This document shows, piece after piece, positions 25,950 to 34,292 of a stretch of 64,000 bases of DNA. The stretch is from positions 124,001 to 188,000 of the forward strand of contig CBFIAR010000001.1 of NCBI GenBank assembly GCA_965660625.1, written 5' to 3'. This stretch comes from Glaciecola sp965660625 (GTDB lineage Bacteria; Pseudomonadota; Gammaproteobacteria; Enterobacterales; Alteromonadaceae). Below the pieces are notes generated by a model. That model was not told the DNA's origin and did not search any database. It worked only from the letters and a program-made list of their open reading frames with translations. Every line of letters begins with the position of its first letter. Position 1 is the first letter of the stretch. A program made the position numbers and the translations under genes.

Positions 25950-27485
25950 ATGATGTTTGATGAATCACCAAGACGCAAGCAAATAAACCAACTCGTAGCC
26001 TGGGGGCATTGGTTTGCGCTCGCTAATATTTTGATGGCATTGATCATATCATCCGGTTATTTGTTGTCATCGCCTATTGCAAGCACTCCCTTGAGCATCA
26101 CTTACATGCTGCTAACTTGGATAGGACACATCAGTTTTATTACCTTCTTCGGCTTCGTTCTTTTGCTCTTACCACTTTGCTACAAAATTAAGCAAGCTGG
26201 TATAATTAAGGCCATAGGCTCTGTTGTGGCGGCCATAGGACTCGCGCTTCTTGCGTTTGACGTGCTGCTGTACAGTAAGACAGGATTTCACATCACTTTT
26301 AGCTCTGCAGCATTACTGCGTAGCGAAACCGCAGGGCAGATTAGCGCATTTAATTGGTTGCAGTGGTTTTACCTGCTATTGCTTATCGTGGTATGGCTAA
26401 TGTTTCAACTTGTGCTTGCTAACGCCATTCATAAGCGCATAAAACGTTTTATGAAGGTACATATTGGAGCCTACGTCACAAGTGTATTTGTCGCTTGCTT
26501 TATTGCTAGTCACGCAATCCATGTATGGGCTGATGCAAAATTCTATGCTCCGGTATTGCAGCAAGACAATATGCTCCCACTTTCCTATCCGGCAACAGCC
26601 AAAACACTAATGTCGCGTATCGGTGTATTCGATCTTCAAGACTACAAACAACGTCAAAATTTGCAATTCAACGATACTGATCTCTCGTTCGATTATCCAC
26701 CCAAGCCCATTTATTGCTCAGTAGACGCTTCACAGAAATTACTCTTTGTCAGTTTGCGCACGGGTTTCCTTTCATCTCAACCTGAAGGCTTGGTAGATAA
26801 TGGCTTCCACTTTGTTAGCGACACATTGAAAAATGATTATTTAATGTCTGTCATGTACGGTTTACCGCAAGGTTTATTGCCTAGCGTTATTAGCTCTCAG
26901 CCAGTTATGCTAGCGCTATCAAAAGCATTTAATCTTGATGTTAGCGTGTACAATAATAAAATAAACAACCGAGACAACACTGAGCAACAGCCGTTTTATT
27001 CTAGTCGTTGGGATGAGTTCACGAAAAAGTTAACGGAACAACAAAGCGGCTTGTTTATGGCCACAGTCACGCAGGAGGAGTTAGCGTCAATTAATCTGCA
27101 GGCGCTTTCAACTACCACAAAAATTCTTTTTGTCGCACAGCCAGAAAACAGTCCCTATCACAAACTGTATAGCAATTTGCCAGTCAAAACGACAATGTCG
27201 ACCACAGAAGACATCGCGCCTACTATTTTAACCCAACTCGGCTGTAACGCAGCGCCAAACAACTATACGATTGGCCAAGCATTGCAATCCCCAACGAGGG
27301 CTTGGGCCGTAAGTTCGCAAGGTAGACACTTAATTGTAATGCACAAAGGCTTGATTACAGAAGTTAGTAAGGACGGTAGTTTTGAAATTAGAGATTACAC
27401 GACAAATCAAAAAGTATTAACTGAAATTGATACTAATCTGTTGAGTCGTTCAATCAAGCACATTACTGCGTTTTCAAAACAATAA
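25950..27485 (+). CDS. yejM: YejM-like inner-membrane protein (DUF3413/alkaline-phosphatase fold)
   Basis: A 511-residue protein with five N-terminal membrane segments (about 15-195, DUF3413) and a periplasmic alkaline-phosphatase-superfamily domain. The E. coli homolog (YejM/PbgA/LapC) controls LPS synthesis through LapB and LpxC. This protein is about 75 residues shorter than E. coli YejM, and the periplasmic part lacks the usual metal-site segments (it reads FVSLRTGFLSS where DGLN-like motifs occur), supporting a structural or regulatory rather than enzymatic role. AAGGA precedes it inside yejL. Confidence 0.85.
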   Translation: MMFDESPRRKQINQLVAWGHWFALANILMALIISSGYLLSSPIASTPLSITYMLLTWIGHISFITFFGFVLLLLPLCYKIKQAGIIKAIGSVVAAIGLALLAFDVLLYSKTGFHITFSSAALLRSETAGQISAFNWLQWFYLLLLIVVWLMFQLVLANAIHKRIKRFMKVHIGAYVTSVFVACFIASHAIHVWADAKFYAPVLQQDNMLPLSYPATAKTLMSRIGVFDLQDYKQRQNLQFNDTDLSFDYPPKPIYCSVDASQKLLFVSLRTGFLSSQPEGLVDNGFHFVSDTLKNDYLMSVMYGLPQGLLPSVISSQPVMLALSKAFNLDVSVYNNKINNRDNTEQQPFYSSRWDEFTKKLTEQQSGLFMATVTQEELASINLQALSTTTKILFVAQPENSPYHKLYSNLPVKTTMSTTEDIAPTILTQLGCNAAPNNYTIGQALQSPTRAWAVSSQGRHLIVMHKGLITEVSKDGSFEIRDYTTNQKVLTEIDTNLLSRSIKHITAFSKQ

Positions 27486-27512
27486 TGTTCTTGTAAGTCC
27501 GCTCGGTATCTG

Positions 27513-27543
27513 ACCAATACCCTATTTTACGTATTGGTTTTAC
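27513..27543 (+). terminator. Terminator hairpin after yejM
   Basis: ACCAATAC and GTATTGGT form an 8-bp stem with a 10-base loop, followed by TTTTACTT. It lies 28 bp after the yejM stop and 20 bp before the convergent gmhB stop. Confidence 0.6.
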
Positions 27544-27561
27544 TTAAAATATCATCCGAGG

Positions 27562-28137
27562 CTATCTTGGTATTACTGTTGAAAGGCTATGCGTCACAGC
27601 AATCGACGTTTTGTTGGTTGAAAGCGATGCTGCCGTCAATGCTAATGCTCTTTTCTTATTGGTATCCAAACATTCAGTGTCAAACCAAACAGCGCTGCCA
27701 ATACCTGCCTCTATAGCGGCTTCCATGTCAGAGCGTTTGTCGCCAACCATGATGCTCTGCGCTAAGCTTACATCGTGTCTGGTGGCCGCAGTGATTAACA
27801 TTCCTGGCTTGGGCTTCCTGCACTCACAAAGCTCTTTATATTCCTGCAGCTTTGCTCGCGGGTGATGCGGGCAAAAAAGAACATCATCGATAACAGCGCT
27901 ATTTTTGGCAAATATTGACACCATCCATGTACTCAGAAGTGTAAAGTCAGCCTCGGTGTACATACCACGACCTATTCCAGACTGATTAGTGACAACAATC
28001 ACTTTATAGCCTTGCTCATTAGCACGTTGAACCAAATCGAATATGCCGTCAATGAATTCGAAATTACTTGTTTGGTGAACATAACCATAATTAATATTGA
28101 TAACACCGTCTCTGTCTAAAAATAGCGCCTTATTCAT
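27562..28137 (-). CDS. gmhB: D-glycero-beta-D-manno-heptose 1,7-bisphosphate 7-phosphatase
   Basis: A 191-residue HAD phosphatase. The nucleophile motif is FLDRDGVIN (Asp8/Asp10), TNQSG is motif II, and CPHHP with CECRKP are the zinc-binding Cys/His cluster of GmhB; VGDKRSDM is motif IV. It removes the C7 phosphate in ADP-heptose synthesis for LPS core. It overlaps rlmA by 4 bp (ATGA type). The C-terminal roughly 30 residues after FDTE extend beyond the usual core. Confidence 0.9.
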   Translation of the reverse strand: MNKALFLDRDGVININYGYVHQTSNFEFIDGIFDLVQRANEQGYKVIVVTNQSGIGRGMYTEADFTLLSTWMVSIFAKNSAVIDDVLFCPHHPRAKLQEYKELCECRKPKPGMLITAATRHDVSLAQSIMVGDKRSDMEAAIEAGIGSAVWFDTECLDTNKKRALALTAASLSTNKTSIAVTHSLSTVIPR

Positions 28138-29144
28138 AAGCCTCCTTCTGCGCCACTCAAACCTACTTTTGAGTTAGCCACACTTGCAGCATCAGCCGCA
28201 AGAGAGGCAGATTCTGATACAGAATCAAGGGGGGCTGATGATTTACTTAGTTGCCATACCGTTATAATAAAGTCTGCATTCACGCGAAGTAACTCTCGTT
28301 CGATTAGTGTGCGTTGTTGCTCGTTCGTTTTCCAATAAAAGGGGGTCATCTGTAACAGAGCCAAACGTACTTTCGGACTGCTTAACGGCACACTAAAAGA
28401 AAGTTGATGCTGTTGAGCAATCTCAAACCCCGCCAAACTTGCGTCACTTTCTTGATGAAGCTGTGGATTTTCATACACTTTTTCTTTGAGTTCAAATAGA
28501 TGTTTTGCTCCGGGAGCAACGGTAATAACGACCCCATGAGAACGTAAAATACGAGCATATTCGCTCGCGCAGGCCGGCGCAAAAACTTGTAAAATAATGG
28601 CTTGTGAATGGTCCAAAACTGGGATGTTAATCGTGGATGCAACGGCAAATTGTTTATCTTTATTTCGCTTTGCAGCAGCAAGCACTGCAGCCTTCGATAT
28701 ATCATGTCCTGCAAAGCAAAAAACAGTCGAATTCCGGTTTACATCAGGGTCTAAAAGTAGCCTTGAAATCTCGTCAATATAATACCCCTCTCCGCACCCT
28801 GAATCGTATATATGCAGGGGAGTTGAGCTGCTATCAACAGGGTTACGCAGCACTTGAAAAGCCCCCTTGTTACTCAGTACTATATCGGCAACAATTTCTG
28901 ACAGCTTTACAACGAGTGCATCGTATGGTTTTTCAGCAAAAAAGGTAGTTCTCGCAGCCACCATTTCAGCATCATCACCAGGCATTTTTGAGCGTTTATT
29001 TTGCACAGGAAGCAAGTTTACATAGCCTTGTTTAGCCTTATCAAAGCTGTGATTATTTACACATATCCAAGTTTTCAACGGGCTGTTAAGCGTTTCATCT
29101 TGATGTGTTTTTAACGGTAATGTACAAAGTGGGCATCGCCACAT
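28134..29144 (-). CDS. rlmA: 23S rRNA (guanine-N1)-methyltransferase RlmA
   Basis: A 336-residue protein. It has an N-terminal zinc finger (CPLC...CVNNH), the conserved FDKAKQGYVNLL and a Rossmann SAM domain (YDSGCGEGYYIDEI). RlmA methylates G745 of 23S rRNA. E. coli RlmA is about 269 residues; this copy is longer, with an insertion near 95-108 and a Ser/Ala-rich tail (about 300-336) of low complexity. It is cotranscribed with gmhB through the overlapping stop and start. Confidence 0.9.
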   Translation of the reverse strand: MWRCPLCTLPLKTHQDETLNSPLKTWICVNNHSFDKAKQGYVNLLPVQNKRSKMPGDDAEMVAARTTFFAEKPYDALVVKLSEIVADIVLSNKGAFQVLRNPVDSSSTPLHIYDSGCGEGYYIDEISRLLLDPDVNRNSTVFCFAGHDISKAAVLAAAKRNKDKQFAVASTINIPVLDHSQAIILQVFAPACASEYARILRSHGVVITVAPGAKHLFELKEKVYENPQLHQESDASLAGFEIAQQHQLSFSVPLSSPKVRLALLQMTPFYWKTNEQQRTLIERELLRVNADFIITVWQLSKSSAPLDSVSESASLAADAASVANSKVGLSGAEGGL

Positions 29145-29213
29145 AATTATAAAAACTTAGTTCATTAATTTGGGGGCATGATACCACATCCTCAAATAAA
29201 CTCAGTAGACTGC

Positions 29214-30101
29214 TTAGCGATGTTTGAACGCATTAAATACACTAGAAAAATCTAATCGACCATTACCTGCGTTGCCATGCATTTGGAATATTGATTTAGC
29301 TAATTGACCTAGCGGAACTACAGATTCGTTGTTAGCTGCTGTGCTCATGGCTAATCCAAGATCTTTGTTCATCAAGTCAACCAGAAAGCCGCCTTGGTAG
29401 TCATTTGATGATGGCACATTTGGCATGATGCCAGGACACGGGTTGTACAATTCCAATGTCCAGTTTCGACCTGAGCTTTGAAGCATAATATCTGACAAAA
29501 CTTTAGGATCTAAACCGTTATCTATGCCCATTTGCAGCGCTTCTGACGTTCCAGCCATCAAAATAGCTAACAGCATATTATTACAAATTTTAGCAACTTG
29601 TCCTGCGCCAACATCCCCAGCATGAAAAATATTTTTGCCCATAGCCTTAAGACAAGTTTGGGCTTCTTCAAAATCTGCTTTATCGCCGCCAACAATAAAA
29701 GTTAAGGTACCGGCCGCTGCTCCGGCTACTCCACCGGACACAGGTGCATCAATAAACCGATGGCCATATGATTTGAGCTGCTGACCAATATTCATTGCAG
29801 CGCTGGACTCAATCGTGCTGCAGTCAATAAACAGAGCCTTACCTGAGATGTGATTAACAATACCGTCGTCACCAAAATATAGAGATTCAACATGTTTGCC
29901 TGCTGGCAGCATCGATATAATGATATCTGCATTCTCCACAGCCTCAGCCACACTCTTGCTCGGTTTAGCACCAGCATCCGCTAACAGCTGAACTTGTGAT
30001 TCAACAAGGTCAAAAACAGTAACATTGAGTTTCGCTTTGACTAAATTTTTAGCCATTGACGCTCCCATATTGCCCAATCCAAAAAATGCAATATTAATCA
30101 T
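29214..30101 (-). CDS. mmsB: 3-hydroxyisobutyrate dehydrogenase MmsB
   Basis: A 295-residue NAD-dependent dehydrogenase: NAD-binding FFGLGNMGASMAKNL at the N-terminus, DAPVSGGVAGAAAGTLTFIVGG as substrate loop (DAPVSGG core) and KICNNM with the catalytic Lys. It oxidises 3-hydroxyisobutyrate to methylmalonate semialdehyde, the step before MmsA in valine degradation. The ATG at 30101 is preferred: GGAG is upstream, it overlaps the hydrolase stop at 30094, and homologs begin with this Rossmann motif. Confidence 0.93.
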   Translation of the reverse strand: MINIAFFGLGNMGASMAKNLVKAKLNVTVFDLVESQVQLLADAGAKPSKSVAEAVENADIIISMLPAGKHVESLYFGDDGIVNHISGKALFIDCSTIESSAAMNIGQQLKSYGHRFIDAPVSGGVAGAAAGTLTFIVGGDKADFEEAQTCLKAMGKNIFHAGDVGAGQVAKICNNMLLAILMAGTSEALQMGIDNGLDPKVLSDIMLQSSGRNWTLELYNPCPGIMPNVPSSNDYQGGFLVDLMNKDLGLAMSTAANNESVVPLGQLAKSIFQMHGNAGNGRLDFSSVFNAFKHR

Positions 30102-31269
30102 GTAAAACTCCATAAGTGTGTTCAAGTTGATATAAAGGGTGCGTCGCCTCTGCAAAATAAGAAAAATGAGCATCAATGACATTTTGAGGCACATCATTGC
30201 TGGTTTTATATAACCATTGAGGAGCAAAGTCCTTGTCGATTAGTAGTGCTCTTACTCCCTCCTCAAATTCACCAAACATGCTGCAATTTACTGCCATGTT
30301 CAGTTCTTGCCTAAAACACTGTGCTAGCGTTAAACCCTTACTCCGCTGCAATTGTTCAAATACTAAATGAGCAGTGATAGGACTGCCATTTTTCAGTGTT
30401 GTCAAAGCTTTCATCCACCACCGATCGCCGCCTTTCTTTTCAACTATCTCGGTCAATACCGAGATTGCCTCGGATAGGTTTTGTGCCTTACCCAAAGGGT
30501 TTAAGATCGCAAAATTCGAGTGCAATCTGCCCTCGATAGCGGCAAAAGTAGATTCATCTGTTTGCTGCAACGTTGACAACACTCGGTCGATGTTAGGTGC
30601 AGATACGTCATCTATTTGTAGTAACTGAGTTAACAGTGTTTGTTTACTTAAAGAAGCCAGTTTATGACTTGCCAATTTTACGTCAAAGGCGTCAACACCA
30701 TTAAAACTTGCGCCGGTTATTCCCAAAAATAGTCCAACACCAGACGGCATGCGATTAAGAAAGTAACTTCCTCCGACATCAGGAAACAAACCGATGCTAA
30801 TTTCCGGCATTGCAAACCTGGATGTTTCTGTGGCTACAGCAAATTTCGAGGCAGCGAACAACCCTAAACCACCACCCATCACAATCCCAGCTCCCCAAGT
30901 AATAATAGGTTTTGGATAAGTATGAATGCAATAATCGAGGCTATATTCTTGAGTAAAAAAATCAATTAAAAACTGAGGTGGATGATCAAGTTTCGATGTA
31001 TTTTTAATAGCCTCTTGAGCACGAACTTTCTTCATGGCTTGATGCATCGAAACAACGTCTCCCCCAGCACAAAAAGCTTTGTCGCCGGCACCTTCCACAA
31101 ATATGGCGACCACAGAATCATCATCCCGCCATTCTTCTAAACAGGCGCTCATCAATTGCACCATGTCAAGGTTAAGTGCATTTAACGACTTTTCTTTGTT
31201 AAGTGTAATTATGCCTATGAACTCGCCCGACTTTTGACGCTTGAGTAGCTTACTTTCAGCGGATGCCAT
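30094..31269 (-). CDS. 3-hydroxyisobutyryl-CoA hydrolase (enoyl-CoA hydratase family)
   Basis: A 391-residue crotonase-fold protein. The oxyanion-hole segments AFCAGGD and GGGLGLFAAS and the PEISIGLFPDVGGSYFL segment (Glu and Asp) plus the length over 370 match 3-hydroxyisobutyryl-CoA hydrolases rather than the shorter hydratases of 260 residues. It hydrolyses 3-hydroxyisobutyryl-CoA in valine breakdown. AGGAG precedes the ATG at 31269. It sits 8 bp after the acyl-CoA dehydrogenase gene. Confidence 0.9.
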   Translation of the reverse strand: MASAESKLLKRQKSGEFIGIITLNKEKSLNALNLDMVQLMSACLEEWRDDDSVVAIFVEGAGDKAFCAGGDVVSMHQAMKKVRAQEAIKNTSKLDHPPQFLIDFFTQEYSLDYCIHTYPKPIITWGAGIVMGGGLGLFAASKFAVATETSRFAMPEISIGLFPDVGGSYFLNRMPSGVGLFLGITGASFNGVDAFDVKLASHKLASLSKQTLLTQLLQIDDVSAPNIDRVLSTLQQTDESTFAAIEGRLHSNFAILNPLGKAQNLSEAISVLTEIVEKKGGDRWWMKALTTLKNGSPITAHLVFEQLQRSKGLTLAQCFRQELNMAVNCSMFGEFEEGVRALLIDKDFAPQWLYKTSNDVPQNVIDAHFSYFAEATHPLYQLEHTYGVLHD

Positions 31270-31277
31270 GCTAACTC

Positions 31278-32432
31278 CTACAGTATTTCAATATCAGAGG
31301 AGATCAAACGACGACCTATAATAACGCGCATAATCTCATTCGTCCCTTCTAGTATCTGGTGCACTCTTACATCACGCACATGGCGTTCTAACGGATACTC
31401 TTTGATGTAGCCATAACCGCCGTGTATCTGCAGGGCTTGATTACAAACCTCAAATCCTACATCGGTAGCAAAGCGTTTGGCCATAGCACAATAAGTGCTT
31501 TTATCTGGGTGGTTGTTATCTAATTTACTTGCTGCTAGCCTCACCATTTGACGCGCAGCAACTAGCTCTGTCGCCATGTCAGCAAGTTTGAATTGCAATG
31601 CCTGAAAGCTAGCCAGGGGTTTTCCAAACTGGGTTCTTTCTTGCATGTAAGTTTGTGCTGTATTGAATGCTTGTTGAGCGGTACCAATAGAACAAGTGGC
31701 AATGTTAACGCGACCGCCGTCAAGGCCTTGCATCGCGAACTTAAACCCCTCACCTTCATTACCTAGCAATGCGTCTGCGCCAACTTCAACGTCAACAAAG
31801 GAAATCATTCTGGTTGGTTGGGCGTTCCAGCCCATTTTTTCTTCTGCTTTACCGTACTCAATGCCTTTCGAATCAGCAGGTAATGCAAAAGCAGAAATAC
31901 CACCCGCCCCAGCCTTCCCGGTGCGAGCCATAACCACAAGAACTTGTGTGGCTCCAGCGCCTGAAATAAAAACTTTTGAGCCGTTTAATACATAGCCTGA
32001 ATCTGTTCTTTTCGCTGTTGTTCGCATCGATGCAGCATCAGAGCCTGAACCCGGTTCGGTTAAACAATAACTCGCTATGCTTTCACCACTCACTAACGAC
32101 GCCATCCAAGCTTCTTTGATAGCTGAAGTGCCCCAAGTTGCTATCATCCACGTTGCCATATTATGAATAGTCAACATCGCTGTCGTTGTTGTGCAGCCCA
32201 TAGAGAGTTGTTCAAAAATAATGGAGGAATCAAGACGAGAAAGCCCTAAACCACCATCTTGTTCAGGTGTATACAGACCACAGAAGCCAAGTTCACCCGC
32301 TTTTCGGATCGTTTCAATCGGAAAATAATGTTCTTGATCCCACTTAGCAGCAAATGGCGAAAGCTCTTGATCCGCGAACTGTTTCGCTGTTTCAGCAAAA
32401 GCAGCTTGATCTTCATTTAATTCAAAATTCAT
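31278..32432 (-). CDS. Acyl-CoA dehydrogenase, probable isobutyryl-CoA dehydrogenase
   Basis: A 384-residue flavoprotein with the acyl-CoA dehydrogenase signatures CLTEPGSGSDAASMRT and QIHGGYGYIKEYPLERHVRD and the C-terminal LEGTNEIMR containing the catalytic Glu. Operon context (mmsA, hydrolase, mmsB) points to isobutyryl-CoA or short branched-chain acyl-CoA as substrate. It is cytoplasmic and passes electrons to ETF. Confidence 0.9.
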   Translation of the reverse strand: MNFELNEDQAAFAETAKQFADQELSPFAAKWDQEHYFPIETIRKAGELGFCGLYTPEQDGGLGLSRLDSSIIFEQLSMGCTTTTAMLTIHNMATWMIATWGTSAIKEAWMASLVSGESIASYCLTEPGSGSDAASMRTTAKRTDSGYVLNGSKVFISGAGATQVLVVMARTGKAGAGGISAFALPADSKGIEYGKAEEKMGWNAQPTRMISFVDVEVGADALLGNEGEGFKFAMQGLDGGRVNIATCSIGTAQQAFNTAQTYMQERTQFGKPLASFQALQFKLADMATELVAARQMVRLAASKLDNNHPDKSTYCAMAKRFATDVGFEVCNQALQIHGGYGYIKEYPLERHVRDVRVHQILEGTNEIMRVIIGRRLISSDIEIL

Positions 32433-32537
32433 AATTAGGTCTCTTTTTATTCAATCTTCGACGTCAAAGAAATTACGCAGCAAAACCTTGCGCAAAAGCT
32501 GCGTTAGTTCAACCGTGTCGAATCAAGCGGTCTTCTA

Positions 32538-34028
32538 TTATTTCAATTCAATTGTCATATTAGGACCAGAAGGAATATCGTCATCTAACCAACGAGAAGT
32601 AATTGTTTTCGTCTCAGTATAAAATCGGACACCCTGTTTTCCATATGCGTGAAGGTCACCATAGAACGAATTTTTCCAGCCCGTAAAAGAGAAAAATGGC
32701 AATGGGACAGGGATCGGAACATTAATACCGACTTGGCCAACCTCAACATCGCTTTGGTATTTGCGAGCAGCTGCGCCGCTAGCAGTGAAAATCGAAGTAC
32801 CGTTGCCGAATGGATTAGCATTAACCAGCTCGATTGCTTCCTCAAGCGTATTAACGACGATACAGCATAGTACTGGACCAAATATTTCTTGTTGATAGAT
32901 ACTCATTTCAGTTGTGACATCAGTGAATACGGTCGGGCCAACCCAATTACCGGCTTCGTATCCTGCTAAAGTAAACTCAGACCCGTCAACAAGACAGGTA
33001 GCGCCTTGCTGTTTGCCCTCTTCAATAAGTGATAATACTTTTGCCTTAGCCTGAGGGCTAATCAATGGACCAAACCCAGCGTCTTCGTCATCCCAAAGCC
33101 CAGGTTGAACTTGACCAATCCTTGACGCGAGCTCAGGTATCCATTCTGCACTTTCTCCAACAAAAACAGCGACAGAAATTGCCATACAGCGCTGTCCAGC
33201 AGCACCTACGCTTGCACCAACTAGATTGTTCAATACGAACTCTTTGTTAGCGTCAGGCATAATCACAGAATGATTCTTGGCACCTGCAAAGCATTGCGCA
33301 CGTTTTAAGTTGGCTGTTGCCGTTTTATAAATATGTTGCCCTACCGGCACGCTGCCAACAAATGAGACCGCTTTTATTGCATCATGATTAAGTAAGTAAT
33401 TAACTTGGTCTTTACCACCATGAAGCACGTTCAGTATGCCTTTAGGCGCACCGGCTTCAAGAAACAGTTCAGCTAATTTCATAGGTGTTTTAGGATCTTG
33501 TTCAGACGGCTTTAAGATAAATGTGTTTCCGCTTGCAATTGCCAGCGGAAACATCCATAACGGGATCATTGCAGGGAAATTAAATGGGGTGATACCTAAG
33601 CAAACACCCAACGGCTGAATCATGCTGTAAGTATCAATGTTAGTCGCCACGTTCTCAACCGTTTCGCCCATCATCATTGAGCAAATATTAGCTGCCTGCT
33701 CTACAACTTCAATCCCGCGCCAAACGTCACCCTTTGCGTCCGCAAAGGTTTTACCCGTCTCTTCACTCAATATCGTCGCAATTTCATCATGATGTTCTTT
33801 CAGCAAATGCTGGTAACGCATCATCAAACGCGCTCTTTCTGGAACAGATACTTTCTTCCACGTTTTAAAGGCGGTAGTTGCGGCGTCAATTGCTTTCTCT
33901 ATCTCAGCATCCGTGGCACAGGGTGCATGGGCAATCACTTTGTTGTTTGCAGGATTTGTCACTTCTATCAAATCAGTGCTTGTAGATTGGACAAATTGTC
34001 CATCAATTAATTGAGCTATTTTGTTCAT
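32538..34028 (-). CDS. mmsA: CoA-acylating methylmalonate-semialdehyde dehydrogenase MmsA
   Basis: A 496-residue aldehyde dehydrogenase with MmsA-specific features: TPFNFPAMIPLWMFP, the catalytic Cys281 in GQRCMAIS and the C-terminal FFSFTGWKNSF...GKQGVRFYT. It oxidises methylmalonate semialdehyde to propionyl-CoA. AAAGG precedes the ATG at 34028. It is the first gene of the valine operon; a LiuR-type palindrome lies 59 bp upstream of its start. Confidence 0.93.
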   Translation of the reverse strand: MNKIAQLIDGQFVQSTSTDLIEVTNPANNKVIAHAPCATDAEIEKAIDAATTAFKTWKKVSVPERARLMMRYQHLLKEHHDEIATILSEETGKTFADAKGDVWRGIEVVEQAANICSMMMGETVENVATNIDTYSMIQPLGVCLGITPFNFPAMIPLWMFPLAIASGNTFILKPSEQDPKTPMKLAELFLEAGAPKGILNVLHGGKDQVNYLLNHDAIKAVSFVGSVPVGQHIYKTATANLKRAQCFAGAKNHSVIMPDANKEFVLNNLVGASVGAAGQRCMAISVAVFVGESAEWIPELASRIGQVQPGLWDDEDAGFGPLISPQAKAKVLSLIEEGKQQGATCLVDGSEFTLAGYEAGNWVGPTVFTDVTTEMSIYQQEIFGPVLCCIVVNTLEEAIELVNANPFGNGTSIFTASGAAARKYQSDVEVGQVGINVPIPVPLPFFSFTGWKNSFYGDLHAYGKQGVRFYTETKTITSRWLDDDIPSGPNMTIELK

Positions 34029-34086
34029 AGTAAACCTTTAGATGATTCAATCAGTGAATATGCCGCTACAGTAAACCGACATTACC

Positions 34087-34102
34087 TTTACGTAAACGTA
34101 AA
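34087..34102. promoter_or_regulatory. LiuR-type palindrome upstream of mmsA
   Basis: TTTACGT-AA-ACGTAAA has perfect 7-bp arms and resembles the MerR-family LiuR site known for branched-chain amino acid degradation genes in Proteobacteria. It lies 59 bp upstream of mmsA. The regulator gene is not in this window. Confidence 0.6.
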
Positions 34103-34292
34103 GTATAGTCGAGCCAGTTCAGCAATGTAAAGTTATTGTTAAAAACTCTGGTATGTTAGTCGGATATAACGAATTTTACAGACCTATGTATCTCTCAACA
34201 TACCCAAAAACAGGACAAACTTCATTCAATGAGAATGCAACTACGAGCCTCAATTGTTAAGCTCACAGAATAATAAAATGGGCGAGGTTCTT

